Of a DNA stretch of 16,683 bases, positions 1-10,937 are shown one piece after another. The stretch covers positions 1 to 16,683 of the forward strand of contig CAVDMS010000033.1 in assembly GCA_963610045.1 (NCBI GenBank). Direction: 5' to 3'. Position numbers and translations under genes: made by a program. Below the pieces are notes generated by a model. That model searched no databases. It saw nothing but the letters and a program-made list of their open reading frames with translations, and was not told the origin of the DNA. The first letter of the stretch is position 1; each line of letters starts with the position of its first letter. Source of the DNA: F23-B02 sp963610045. GTDB taxonomy: Bacteria > Bacillota > Clostridia > Oscillospirales > Oscillospiraceae.

Positions 1-1154
1 ATAAGACGGCTGCACCCAAAGCCGCAGCGCCGTCCGGCACTTCAAAGAAGCCCGAAAAGCATGGTGCGCTCAACGGTCTGCTGTACATCGTATTTGTCAT
101 CAGCGTCAGCGTCATACTTGCCTGCCTTGCGTGGCTTGCGGCAACGGATATACTGGCGCTCAATGCCTCCGACATCACCGAGACCGTCGTTCTTCCCAAG
201 GACAAATTCGAGGTGAAGGTCACCGAGACAACGGATGCAAACGGCAAAACCGTAAAGCAGAAGGATTACGTCGCCGATATCGACTTTGTCACTGACGAGC
301 TTTACGATGCCGGCATCATAAAGTACAAGTGGCTCTTTAAGATATACTGCTCTCTTGCCGACGCCGAGAACACGATAGACCCCGGCACCTACGTTTTGAA
401 GGGCAGCTACGACTACAGAGCACTCGTAAAGAAGATGCAGTCCGGCTCCAACTCCATGGTTCGCATAAAGATAACCTTCCCCGAAGGCTATACGATGAAT
501 CAGATATTCAAAAAGCTTGACGAGGAGGGCGTCTGCGAATACGACGAGCTGATGGAAGCCGCCGCCAACGCAAACTTCAACTACAAGTTCCTTGAGGGCG
601 TAGAGCCGGGCGAAGCAAGCAGACTTGAGGGCTTCCTGTTCCCGGACACCTACGAGTTCTATGAAGGAATGCCCGCATCCGGCGCTATAAACAAGCTGCT
701 CAGCGGCTTCCACTACCGTCTGACCAAGGAGATGTACGGTTGGCAGGAAAGCTCGGGACTTAGTTGGGCGCAGATCGTCAACATTGCCTCCATGATCGAA
801 AAGGAAGCGGCGAACGACGATGAGCGTGCGAGAATAGCTTCGGTCATCTACAACCGCCTCGAAAAGGGCTGGCCTTTGCAGATAGACTCCACGACGCTGT
901 ACGAATACCCCGACCACGTCGGTGCGCCGACCGCCGAGATGCTGCAAAGCGATTCGCCGTACAACACGAGAATAAGCGTCGGACTGCCGCCCACGGCAAT
1001 ATGCAGTCCGGGTCTTGCCTCGATAAGGGCGGCGCTCCGTCCGGCAGATACGAACTATCTGTTCTATGCGCTCGACACAGAGACGGGTACACACAGATTC
1101 TTCAGCTCAAGCTCCGAGTTTGAAGCCTTTATCGCAACGCAGAACTATGATTGA
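1..1154 (+). CDS. mltG: Endolytic transglycosylase MltG (YceG-like), 5'-truncated by window
   Basis: This enzyme cleaves nascent peptidoglycan glycan strands at the membrane and is thought to set glycan chain length. The reading frame is already open at the window edge (first full codon at base 3), so the start lies upstream. The visible N-terminus is a Lys/Pro/Ala-rich cytoplasmic tail, followed by one membrane segment at bases ~78-146 (LLYIVFVISVSVILACLAW) and an extracellular part. A LysM-like region precedes the YceG catalytic domain, seen as LEGFLFPDTYEF, then SMIEKEA with the likely catalytic Glu codon at 798-800, then ASVIYNRL and PLQIDST. The conserved end GLPPTAICSPGLASI is intact. 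The stop (TGA at 1152-1154) lies inside the next gene, giving an 8-base overlap and probable translational coupling. Family assignment is secure; only the N-terminus is missing. Confidence 0.95.
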   Translation, partial: KTAAPKAAAPSGTSKKPEKHGALNGLLYIVFVISVSVILACLAWLAATDILALNASDITETVVLPKDKFEVKVTETTDANGKTVKQKDYVADIDFVTDELYDAGIIKYKWLFKIYCSLADAENTIDPGTYVLKGSYDYRALVKKMQSGSNSMVRIKITFPEGYTMNQIFKKLDEEGVCEYDELMEAAANANFNYKFLEGVEPGEASRLEGFLFPDTYEFYEGMPASGAINKLLSGFHYRLTKEMYGWQESSGLSWAQIVNIASMIEKEAANDDERARIASVIYNRLEKGWPLQIDSTTLYEYPDHVGAPTAEMLQSDSPYNTRISVGLPPTAICSPGLASIRAALRPADTNYLFYALDTETGTHRFFSSSSEFEAFIATQNYD

Positions 1155-2348
1155 TAAGCCGGAACTTTTGTCGCCGGCAGGCGATATGGAGCGCCTTAAA
1201 ATGGCGCTCCACTACGGCGCTGACGCCGTTTACCTTGCGGGAGAACGCTTCGGAATGCGTGCTGCCGCAGGTAATTTTAATTTTGAACAGCTTTCCGCCG
1301 CAGTAAAGCTTTCGCACGAGAAGGGCGTTAAGGTACATCTCACCTGCAACACCCTGCCGAGGGAATCGGAGCTTGCGGAGCTTCCCGCATTTTTGGAGTC
1401 GGCGGAGGAGGCCGGGGTCGATGCATTCATAATTGCCGACCTCGGCGTCATGCGTGCTGCGGAAAGGTACGCACCGAGGGTCGAGCGTCATGTGAGTACG
1501 CAGCTCGGCGTCATAAACAGTGCGACCGCCCGTGCGCTGTACGACATGGGTGCAAAGCGTGTGGTCCTCGCAAGGGAAACGCCGATGGAGGACATATTCA
1601 CCATCCGTGCCAACACGCCGAAGGAGCTTCAGATCGAAGCCTTTGTCCACGGTGCGATGTGCGTCTCGTTCTCCGGACGCTGCCTGCTGTCAAACTATCT
1701 CACCGGGAGGGACGCAAACCGTGGCTCCTGTGCGCAGCCGTGCAGATGGAAGTATCATCTCGTGGAGGAATCCCGCCCCGGCGAATACTTCGAGATCAGT
1801 GAGGACGGCGGAACACATATCATGAACTCACGGGATATGTGCATGATCGAGCATATCCCGGAGCTTATCAGTGCCGGCGTCACGAGCATGAAAATTGAGG
1901 GACGCATGAAGTCGGCGTACTACGCCGCCGCCGTCACGAATGCCTACCGCCATGCGATAGACTGTGCCGTTATGGGTCGGGAGCTTCCCGAAGTGTGGCG
2001 CCGTGAGGTCGATATGGTGAGCCATCGCCCCTATACCACCGGCTTTTACTACGGCTATCCGGGGCAGCACTACTCGGAGGCTTCGTACTTTTCGGGTGCG
2101 GAGGTCTGCGCCGTGGTCGAGAGCTGTGACGCAAACGGCATGGCGGAGCTTACGCAGCGCAACCGCTTTAGCGTCGGCGATACGCTTGAGTTACTTACGA
2201 ACGATGCAGAGCCTTTGCGGTTTACCGCCGGAGAAATGATAAACGAGGCGGGGGAGAGCATAACCGCAACGCCCCACGCCATGATGAGATTTAAAATGCA
2301 GCTTCCCAAAAGCTGCTCTAAGCTATCAATAGTAAGGAGAGTAAAGAA

Positions 2349-2352
<4 letters not shown>
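1147..2352 (+). CDS. Peptidase U32-family protein, probable tRNA wobble-uridine hydroxylation protein (TrhP/YrrO-like)
   Basis: A 401-residue U32 protein. The family is named for peptidases, but characterised members of this type (E. coli TrhP/YegQ, B. subtilis YrrN/YrrO) are needed for 5-hydroxyuridine at tRNA position 34. The N-terminus (PELLSPAGD, residues 5-13) and the KIEGRMKSAYYAA block (249-261) are typical. Four cysteines at 172, 179, 195 and 199 fit the C-X6-C-X15-C-X3-C pattern that binds a [4Fe-4S] cluster in related U32 proteins. The frame is open upstream to 1066, but ATG 1147 places the family N-terminus correctly and overlaps the mltG stop by 8 bases. I see no strong ribosome binding site there, so coupled translation is likely. 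The stop overlaps the alaS start (ATGA). In B. subtilis the corresponding genes also lie near mltG and alaS. The U32 assignment is firm and the tRNA role is inferred. Confidence 0.88.
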
Positions 2353-5015
<2,663 letters not shown>

Positions 5016-5030
5016 TACGGAGGTAAAACC

Positions 5031-5372
5031 ATGAACGATTGCCTGTTTTGCAAAATAATCGACGGAGAGATCCCCTCCGCCAAGGTGTATGAGGACGAAA
5101 ACGTCTACGCATTCAGAGACATAAATCCGCAGGCTCCGGTACACGTTCTCGTGCTGCCGAGAAAGCACATCTGCTGCGCCGACGAGATAGACGGCTCAAA
5201 CTCCGCACTTGTCGGCAAGTGCTTTGAAGCGATAGCAAAGATCGCAAAAAGCGAAGGTCTCGAAAACGGCTACAGAGTCGTCAACAACTGCGGCGAGGAC
5301 GGAGGACAGACCGTAAAGCACCTGCATTTCCACCTGCTGGGCGGCAAAAAGCTCAACGAGGGAATGGCATAA
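5031..5372 (+). CDS. HIT-family nucleotide hydrolase (HINT-like)
   Basis: A 113-residue histidine-triad protein. Family members hydrolyse nucleoside phosphoramidates, or AMP linked to amines or amino acids, in the cytosol. The signature H-x-H-x-H is HLHFHLLGG, with His97, His99 and His101. The N-terminus CLFCKIIDGEIPS with Cys4 and Cys7 is the usual HINT-type start, and the C-X2-C can bind zinc in some members. A strong ribosome binding site (ACGGAGGT, 5017-5023) precedes ATG 5031, 15 bases after the alaS stop. HINT proteins act on aminoacyl-adenylates released by aminoacyl-tRNA synthetases, so the position behind alaS is suggestive but not proof of a link. It is the last gene before a strong terminator. 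The family is certain; the true substrate cannot be told. Confidence 0.93.
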   Translation: MNDCLFCKIIDGEIPSAKVYEDENVYAFRDINPQAPVHVLVLPRKHICCADEIDGSNSALVGKCFEAIAKIAKSEGLENGYRVVNNCGEDGGQTVKHLHFHLLGGKKLNEGMA

Positions 5373-5381
5373 ATATAAAAG

Positions 5382-5416
5382 AAAAAAGCAGAAAGTCCCA
5401 AGCTTTCTGCTTTTTT
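5382..5416 (+). terminator. Rho-independent terminator after the HIT gene
   Basis: A perfect 14-bp inverted repeat: left arm 5382-5395 (AAAAAAGCAGAAAG), a 7-base loop 5396-5402, and right arm 5403-5416 ending in six T. It starts 10 bases after the HIT stop codon. The A-run on the left arm means it could also act on the opposite strand, though no gene there needs it. It ends the mltG-U32-alaS-HIT operon and leaves comEC, 16 bases further on, without an obvious promoter. Confidence 0.93.
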
Positions 5417-5431
5417 GCGTGGGTGATATGA

Positions 5432-7702
5432 TTGAAGGGGATACGCAGGCTTGCCTGCCTCACGGCAGGATTCTCGGCGGGTGTATTTTCCGCACATTAT
5501 CTTATCGACGGAGAAAGCCTGTACATGGCGGCGCTCGTGTGCCTTGCGGCGTCGCTGATCGGTTTTCTGTTTAAAGGAAACACAAGAAAAAGAATATTAC
5601 TGCTGCTCGTGCCGACGGCGTTCGGGCTGTGCTATTATAAGCTCACTGCCGAGCGGCTGCTTTACCCGACCGAAGCGCTTGAGGGCGAGACGCTGAGGGT
5701 GCGTGCGGTAGTCGAGGACTACCCGCAACATACCGACAACTCGGTGATCCTGCACCTGTCGCTGCGTGAAAAGGACCTGCCCGAAAGCTCGACCTACGTT
5801 GCGTCGTATGATTTCGATGTGCCGGAGCTTTGTCCCGGCGACATTGTGGAGGCGGAGCTTAGATTCAAGTCCGCCCGCATGAAATACGGTGAGTATTACG
5901 ACTATAACCTCTCAAAGGGGCTTACCGCAAATGCGACCTTGGCGGGAGACATTCGCATTATTGAGCGCTCCGGCGGCGAAGTTCAATACCTGCCTGAGAG
6001 CATTGCGCTCAAGCTCAGGGAGATAATATTGAACATCTACCCGGACGATACGGCGCCGTTCATGCTCTCGATCATCGTCGGCGACAAAAGCGAGCTGCAT
6101 GACGACGTTGAGCTGAATACGGCGATGTCGGTGTCCGGCATTGCACACATCATTGCGGTTTCGGGTATGCACGTTGCGTTCCTCGTGGGATTTTTGCAGC
6201 TTGTTTTCGGAAATCGCAGAGCCTTGGCGTGCTTCTGCATCACGCTTGTGTGGATGTTCGTGTTGGTCGTCGGAGCGCCGCCGTCCGCAGTCAGAGCGGG
6301 AATAATGCAGACGCTGCTGCTTTTGGCGCCCATTTTCGGGCGTGAAAACGATGCGCTCACCTCGCTCGGCTTTGCCTTGGCGCTTATCCTGCTCATTAAC
6401 CCCTTTGCCTGCGGGAGTGTGGGCTTGCAGCTTTCGTTCGGCGCTATGGCGGGTATTGTTTTGTTTGCGCAGCCCATGTATAATACCATTAAAGACAAGC
6501 TCACTAACCTCGGGCGCATTGGGGATTACGCAGCCGGAACGGTCTCAAGCTCGCTTGCGGTCTCGGTCTTTACCGTGCCGCTTGTTGCCGTGCATTTCGG
6601 GTACGTTTCGCTGTACTCGGTTCTTACGAACGTTCTGAGTCTGTGGGTGGTGTCCTTCGTTTTCATATCCGGCATCGTGATTTGTGCCGTTGCGCTTATA
6701 TCTTTGCCTGTCGCAATGTTTGCGGCGTCGCTTGCGTCTTACGGAGTGCGCTATATCACAGGCACCGCAAAGCTCGTGCTTAGGCTCCCGTACTCTGCGC
6801 TGTATGTTGAAAACAAGGCGGTTCTGGTGTGGCTTTGCACACTGTACCTTGCCTTTGCTCTGTGCCTTGTGCTGAGAAAGCGCCCGAAGCTTCGGATACT
6901 TTTGCCGCTTTGCTTTGCGTCGCTTGTACTCCTGATCGCAGGCACGGCGTATGTCGGCAGCCGTGACGAGGGTACCGTCGCCGCACTCGACGTCGGAAGC
7001 GGTCAGTGCATCGTATTCACACGGGGCAGCTCGACCGTTGCGGTGGACTGCGGCAGTTCGGGTACGCTCACGAACGCCGGAGCGGAGCTTGCGCAGTACC
7101 TCTCCGCAAGAGGGCGGACGCACATAGACTGCCTCGTGCTGACGCATCTTGACAGCGACCACGTTAACGGGCTGCACAAGCTGCTGTGTCTTATGGACGT
7201 TGACAGGATCATTTTGCCGGAGGCGGCAAAGTACGGTGACAGCGCCAAGGCGTACCGAAACGTCAGAGCGCTTGCAAGGCAATACGGAACGGAGATCTAC
7301 TGCTCCGGACGTGCGGAGACGATATGCGAAGGCGCAATAGATCTGTATTTCTACAAACCGTACAGAGGAAGCGGCTCCAATAACAGGGGACTGCTCCTTA
7401 CGGTCTCGCTCGACGGCTATGACACGCTCATTACGGGTGACGCAGGGCAGACGGTCGAGAAAATGCTCGTGCGGGACAACAACCTTTCTGGTACCGACCT
7501 TTTGGTCGTCGGGCATCACGGCTCCGACTACTCCTGTTCACCGGAGCTGCTTTACGAGGCAAACCCTGCCGATGCGATAATCTCGGTCGGCTATAACAGT
7601 TACGGGCATCCGTCTTACCGAGTGCTGACCCTGCTTGAGCTTCGTGGCGTCGAGATACATAGGACGGACTTAGACGGCAGAGTCGTTATTAAGGCTTCTT
7701 AG
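5432..7702 (+). CDS. comEC: DNA internalization channel/nuclease ComEC (Rec2 family)
   Basis: This protein forms the inner-membrane channel for single-stranded DNA during natural transformation. At 756 residues it has all three parts. There are N-terminal membrane segments followed by an OB-like domain (about residues 80-180). The multi-pass Competence domain (about 205-500) includes IAVSGMHVAFLVG (241-253). The C-terminal metallo-beta-lactamase domain (about 515-756) includes LTHLDSDHVNG (570-580), ITGDAG (667-672) and GHHGSDYS (694-701), so the putative nuclease looks intact. The start is TTG 5432, chosen because GGTGAT (5422-5427) matches the anti-Shine-Dalgarno a few bases upstream and no in-frame ATG occurs before residue 32. 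No sigma-A promoter is visible between the terminator and the start. holA follows after 9 bases, a common gene order in this phylum. The start is less certain than the identity. Confidence 0.94.
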   Translation: MKGIRRLACLTAGFSAGVFSAHYLIDGESLYMAALVCLAASLIGFLFKGNTRKRILLLLVPTAFGLCYYKLTAERLLYPTEALEGETLRVRAVVEDYPQHTDNSVILHLSLREKDLPESSTYVASYDFDVPELCPGDIVEAELRFKSARMKYGEYYDYNLSKGLTANATLAGDIRIIERSGGEVQYLPESIALKLREIILNIYPDDTAPFMLSIIVGDKSELHDDVELNTAMSVSGIAHIIAVSGMHVAFLVGFLQLVFGNRRALACFCITLVWMFVLVVGAPPSAVRAGIMQTLLLLAPIFGRENDALTSLGFALALILLINPFACGSVGLQLSFGAMAGIVLFAQPMYNTIKDKLTNLGRIGDYAAGTVSSSLAVSVFTVPLVAVHFGYVSLYSVLTNVLSLWVVSFVFISGIVICAVALISLPVAMFAASLASYGVRYITGTAKLVLRLPYSALYVENKAVLVWLCTLYLAFALCLVLRKRPKLRILLPLCFASLVLLIAGTAYVGSRDEGTVAALDVGSGQCIVFTRGSSTVAVDCGSSGTLTNAGAELAQYLSARGRTHIDCLVLTHLDSDHVNGLHKLLCLMDVDRIILPEAAKYGDSAKAYRNVRALARQYGTEIYCSGRAETICEGAIDLYFYKPYRGSGSNNRGLLLTVSLDGYDTLITGDAGQTVEKMLVRDNNLSGTDLLVVGHHGSDYSCSPELLYEANPADAIISVGYNSYGHPSYRVLTLLELRGVEIHRTDLDGRVVIKAS

Positions 7703-7711
7703 GAGAAAACG

Positions 7712-8767
7712 ATGGCAAAAAAGAAGGACGAACAGAGAATAAGCTACGCTGCGGCGGTCAGGGAGCTAAAAGAAAAAGGTCCCATGCGGCTGTACTTTTT
7801 GTGGGGCGAGGAGGATTATCTGACCTCCTGCTTCCGTGACGAGCTTAAAAAGGCGTGCATTTCGGACGCCGAGGACGATTTCAGCTACCACAGACTCGGA
7901 GAAAACTTTAGCATTCCCGCACTGTCCGAGGCGGTGGATTCCATGCCGTTTCTGTCCGAGCGCAGCTTCGTCGAGGTCAACGGACTTGACCTCAACAGAC
8001 TGCCGGAGGCAAGCACGACGGAGCTTATAAAGATACTCAAGGACATTCCCGACTATTGCACGGTGGTGTTCACCGAGCCGTCGGAGTTTGAGCCGGACAA
8101 GCGCCTAAAGCTGTACAAGGCGTTTCTGCCGCTGTGCAAGGAGCTTAGGTTCTCGGCGCAGGACGGGTCGCAGCTCATACGCTGGATAGTCCGTCGCTTT
8201 GCGGCGGACGGGAAGGAGATAGAGCTTCCCGCAGCACAACGGCTCATAAGCGTCAGCGGTGAGCTGATGAACAGTCTCATACCCGAAATCGCCAAGATCT
8301 CGGCGTATGCGCAGGGGAGCAAGGTCACTGTCGCCGACGTGGACGCCGTTGCGCACCACATCCCGGAGGCGCTGGTTTTCGACATGACCGACCGCCTCTC
8401 CGCCGGTGAGTATAACGCAGCTCTCGGACTTTTGGGTGAGCTGCTTGCGGATAAAAATAACGAGCCTATTCAGATACTTGCGATAATCGGCATCCAGATG
8501 CGGAGACTGTATGCGGCCCGCCTTGCCATTGACGAGGGTCTCGGCAAGGACTATGTGATGAAGACCTGCGGACTGAAATATGATTTTCAGGCGACAAAGC
8601 TCATGCGCCCGGCGCACGCTTTCACGGCGAAAAGCCTTGCCGATGCGGTGGAGCTTTGCGCCGAGACCGATTACAAGCTCAAAAGCAGCGGCGACGATCC
8701 GGCGTCGCTTTTAAAGGAGTGCGTGCTGCGTATCGCCGTGGGAGGCTCAAATGTACAGAGTGTCTGA
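7712..8767 (+). CDS. holA: DNA polymerase III, delta subunit (clamp loader)
   Basis: Delta opens the beta sliding clamp as part of the clamp-loader complex in the cytosol. The 351-residue length matches B. subtilis YqeN/HolA. Typical features are LYFLWGEEDYL (27-37) near the N-terminus, the clamp-interacting region around SMPFLSERSFVEVNGLD (77-93), and the C-terminal helical segment with EPIQILAIIGIQMRRLYAAR. Like other delta subunits it lacks a usable Walker A motif. ATG 7712 has AGGAG at 7701-7705, overlapping the comEC stop. Its 3' end overlaps rnmV by 17 bases, so comEC, holA and rnmV are probably one transcript. rpsT, which follows holA in B. subtilis, is not here. Confidence 0.94.
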   Translation: MAKKKDEQRISYAAAVRELKEKGPMRLYFLWGEEDYLTSCFRDELKKACISDAEDDFSYHRLGENFSIPALSEAVDSMPFLSERSFVEVNGLDLNRLPEASTTELIKILKDIPDYCTVVFTEPSEFEPDKRLKLYKAFLPLCKELRFSAQDGSQLIRWIVRRFAADGKEIELPAAQRLISVSGELMNSLIPEIAKISAYAQGSKVTVADVDAVAHHIPEALVFDMTDRLSAGEYNAALGLLGELLADKNNEPIQILAIIGIQMRRLYAARLAIDEGLGKDYVMKTCGLKYDFQATKLMRPAHAFTAKSLADAVELCAETDYKLKSSGDDPASLLKECVLRIAVGGSNVQSV

Positions 8768-9350
8768 GGTCATCATCGTCGAGGGACGCTATGATAAAAA
8801 CACGGTGCTGCAAGCCGTGGATGCCACGGTCATCGAGACCGGGGGCTTCGGGATATTCAACGATTCCGAGAAGCGCAGCCTCCTGCGCCGTCTTGCGCAG
8901 GAGCGTGGGATAATCATTCTCACCGACTCCGACGGAGCGGGGTTTCTCATCAGAAACAGCATAAAAGGCTTTATTAAGCCCGAATATATCAAAAATGCGT
9001 ACATTCCGGATGTGTTTGGTAAGGAAAAGCGCAAAAGCAAAGCCTCGTGCGAGGGCAAGCTCGGCGTTGAGGGGATGCGCCCGGAAGTGATTGTTGAAGC
9101 GCTCAGAAGCTGCGGCGCCACGATGGACGACTGCGAAGGGCGAAAGATCCCGGAGATCAGCAAAGCGGATATGTACGCAGCGGGACTTACGGGAAAGCCC
9201 GGCAGTGCGGAAAAGAGAGCGGAGCTGAAGCGCAGGCTTTCGCTGCCGGAAAAGCTCAGTACCGACGGGCTTTTGCAGGTTTTAAACGTCATTATGACAA
9301 GAGACGAGTTTTATAAAGCTGTTCAGACACAAAATGGAGTGGAATTGTGA
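8751..9350 (+). CDS. rnmV: Ribonuclease M5 (5S rRNA maturation)
   Basis: RNase M5 cuts precursor 5S rRNA at both ends, with ribosomal protein L18 as cofactor, and is restricted to Firmicutes and relatives. The 199-residue protein has an N-terminal TOPRIM domain with the catalytic Glu in VEGRYDK (Glu11) and the metal-binding D-x-D in LTDSDGAG (Asp59, Asp61). Typical M5 segments VIETGGFGI (28-36) and GKLGVEGM (102-109) are present. The C-terminal part (about 135-199) is the M5-specific region. ATG 8751 is preceded by GGAGG at 8741-8745 within the end of holA. It is a little longer than the B. subtilis enzyme (186 aa). The first line of its C-terminal domain is less conserved than the TOPRIM half. 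Confidence 0.93.
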   Translation: MYRVSEVIIVEGRYDKNTVLQAVDATVIETGGFGIFNDSEKRSLLRRLAQERGIIILTDSDGAGFLIRNSIKGFIKPEYIKNAYIPDVFGKEKRKSKASCEGKLGVEGMRPEVIVEALRSCGATMDDCEGRKIPEISKADMYAAGLTGKPGSAEKRAELKRRLSLPEKLSTDGLLQVLNVIMTRDEFYKAVQTQNGVEL

Positions 9351-9359
9351 CGGCAAGTG

Positions 9360-9368
9360 TGTTATAAT
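9360..9368 (+). promoter_or_regulatory. Extended -10 sigma-A promoter for nrdR
   Basis: TGTTATAAT at 9360-9368 is a perfect extended -10 element (TGn plus TATAAT). The -35 region 17 bases upstream is poor, as is usual for extended -10 promoters. It starts 10 bases after the rnmV stop and would give transcription from about 9375, leaving a leader of roughly 38 bases. I see no clear NrdR box around it. Confidence 0.75.
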
Positions 9369-9412
9369 ACACCAATAAATGAAAACGATATACATATATG
9401 GAGGAAACCGAT

Positions 9413-9871
9413 ATGAAATGCCCCTTTTGCGGCTATCAGGAGAGTAAGGTCATAGATTCACGTCCGGCGGAGGAGGGCGCAACCATACGCCGCCGCAGAG
9501 AGTGCCTTGCCTGTCAGAAGCGCTTTACCACCTATGAGATCATCGAGCATATGCCGCTTGTCGTCGTCAAGAGGGACGGTTCGAGGCAGACCTTCGACAG
9601 AGCGAAGATAATAAACGGCGTTGCCCGTGCCTGCGATAAGCGTCCCGTTGCGTACACCCAGTTTGAGAAGATCGCAGATGAGATCGAGCAGGAGCTTCAA
9701 AGCTCGCTTGAGCGTGAGGTCAGCACCGTTGACATCGGCGAGATGGTAATGAAGCGCCTTAAAGACATTGACGAGGTCGCATATGTCCGCTTTGCCTCGG
9801 TTTACAGGAGCTTTAAGGACATCAATACCTTTATGGACGAGCTGTCTAAGCTCCTCAGCGACAAGAACTGA
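9413..9871 (+). CDS. nrdR: Transcriptional repressor NrdR
   Basis: NrdR senses ATP/dATP and represses ribonucleotide reductase genes. The 152-residue protein has an N-terminal zinc ribbon with Cys3, Cys6, Cys31 and Cys34 (CPFCGYQE and CLACQKRFTTYE) and the Arg-rich DNA-contacting run IRRRRE (25-30). An ATP-cone domain follows from about residue 48 (VVKRDGSRQTFDRAKI). The frame is open to ATG 9398, but ATG 9413 is the right start: GGAGGA at 9400-9405 sits 7 bases before it and the product then begins MKCPFCG as in other NrdR proteins. It has its own promoter. Its stop directly abuts the stop of the convergent DUF4363 gene. No nrd gene is in the window, so its targets are elsewhere. Confidence 0.97.
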   Translation: MKCPFCGYQESKVIDSRPAEEGATIRRRRECLACQKRFTTYEIIEHMPLVVVKRDGSRQTFDRAKIINGVARACDKRPVAYTQFEKIADEIEQELQSSLEREVSTVDIGEMVMKRLKDIDEVAYVRFASVYRSFKDINTFMDELSKLLSDKN

Positions 9872-10252
9872 TCAGAAAATACTGCCGATGCTGACATGCT
9901 CCATCCCGATAAGGGAGAGGAGCTGTGCGTGGAGCATACCGTAGGAGCCTTCGAGCGAACCGGAGTCCTCGGCGCATAGGTCGGACATCATGGAGTAGAA
10001 GGCCTCGGTCGTTGCGTCTATCTCCGAGTGGCGGATGAAAATGTGCGTGTAGCCGTCCATGGACAGCCAGTGCGAGATCGCAGTATCAAGGCGCTGCTGC
10101 GCCTTTTCCCAGTCGCCGGAAGCGGCGCTGTCGTATGCGTCCTTTACCTCGGCGTCAAGTCTTTGCATCATTTTGTCGTTTACGCCGATGTTCACCAGCG
10201 TTCCCGAAAACAGAAGTATGAGCAGCAGCGCCGCAATAAGCTCCTTTTTCAT
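9872..10252 (-). CDS. DUF4363-family protein, membrane-anchored or exported
   Basis: A 126-residue protein with a short basic N-terminus (MKKE) and one hydrophobic segment at residues 5-24, either a signal anchor or an uncleaved signal peptide. No lipobox Cys is seen. The rest (about 28-126) is a predicted helical extracytoplasmic domain with the pattern SGDWEKAQQRLDTAISHW. This fits DUF4363, a clostridial family of unknown function commonly found beside DUF421 genes. Its ATG (10252-10250) overlaps the DUF421 stop in an ATGA, and GGAAAGG (10266-10260) supplies the ribosome binding site. The two are therefore a coupled pair and the products may act together at the membrane. No biochemical function can be assigned. 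Confidence 0.8.
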   Translation of the reverse strand: MKKELIAALLLILLFSGTLVNIGVNDKMMQRLDAEVKDAYDSAASGDWEKAQQRLDTAISHWLSMDGYTHIFIRHSEIDATTEAFYSMMSDLCAEDSGSLEGSYGMLHAQLLSLIGMEHVSIGSIF

Positions 10253-10929
10253 TTTGCGTCCTTTCCGAGCTGGCAGAAAACCTCGCCCTGATCCGAAAGT
10301 GTCAGCAGATAAACGTCCTTGGGGTCTTTTATGCTGCGGCGTTTCAGCTCGTTATAGAGCCAATTGCCGCTGCGTCCGAGCAGGTGCAGGTTCTTATCCA
10401 GCACCCGCCCTTCGTTTATTATAATGTGCGGGTAGCCGGACTGACAGACATTCAGGTTCAGCTGCTTCGGCGTTACGGGCTGCTCCTCGCTGCGGAGTAT
10501 AATGCTCAGCTTGCCGTTGGTCTCAAGTATCGCATAGGAGACGGTGTCGAAGCTTTCGATGCCCTGCGACCGCAGCTCCTGCATCAGCTCGTCGGGGGTG
10601 AAGCGGTTTTTGTGCATACTTTCAATGTCGATCTTTCCGTTTCTTATGAGAATTTCCGGCTTACCGAATGCAAGACTGCGAAAGCGTATGTTTTTCAGGG
10701 AAACGCCGGCGATTATGACTTCAAGGCAAAACAGGGTGACGATCGGGATAAGACCGTTTAACAGCGGTATGCCGATGTCCTGAAGCGGCGTGGCGGCAAG
10801 GTCCGCTATGAGCGCCGCAACGATGAATTCGCTCAGCTCCATTTCGCCTAGCTGGCGTTTTCCCATGATGCGCATGGATACGAGTATAGCAAAATACAGT
10901 ATTACGGTGCGAATAAATATGATGGCTAT
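10249..10929 (-). CDS. DUF421 (YetF/YcaP-like) membrane protein with apparent non-standard start
   Basis: Family members have three N-terminal membrane helices and a cytosolic C-terminal domain of unknown function. Here the helices are at about residues 2-18, 34-50 and 55-77 (IPLLNGLIPIVTLFCLE). The family motif MGKRQLGEMELSEF is at 22-35, and the soluble domain has KPEILIRNGKI (90-100) and YAILETNGKLSII (132-144). The first in-frame ATG (10875-10873) would remove the whole first helix. Reading upstream in frame gives IFIRTVILYFAILV, exactly the expected N-terminus, but with no ATG, GTG or TTG. ATA at 10929-10927 lies 8 bases after GGGAGG and is my best start (226 aa). ATC, ATA or ATT just downstream are alternatives, as is loss of an original ATG. 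The downstream neighbour is DUF4363. The family is certain; the start is unresolved. Confidence 0.78.
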   Translation of the reverse strand: MAIIFIRTVILYFAILVSMRIMGKRQLGEMELSEFIVAALIADLAATPLQDIGIPLLNGLIPIVTLFCLEVIIAGVSLKNIRFRSLAFGKPEILIRNGKIDIESMHKNRFTPDELMQELRSQGIESFDTVSYAILETNGKLSIILRSEEQPVTPKQLNLNVCQSGYPHIIINEGRVLDKNLHLLGRSGNWLYNELKRRSIKDPKDVYLLTLSDQGEVFCQLGKDAK

Positions 10930-10937
10930 TTTGACCG

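Noticed and set aside
9328..9349. CACAA...TTGTG inverted repeat upstream of the nrdR promoter, as an NrdR box or operator
   Set aside because: The arms are only 5 bases, the inner sequence does not fit the NrdR box pattern, and it lies in the rnmV coding end. Autoregulation cannot be supported from it.
10931..10936. TTGACC as a -35 for the nagB-like operon
   Set aside because: No acceptable -10 lies 16-18 bases downstream (CTCCGG at 17), so I do not call a promoter for this operon.
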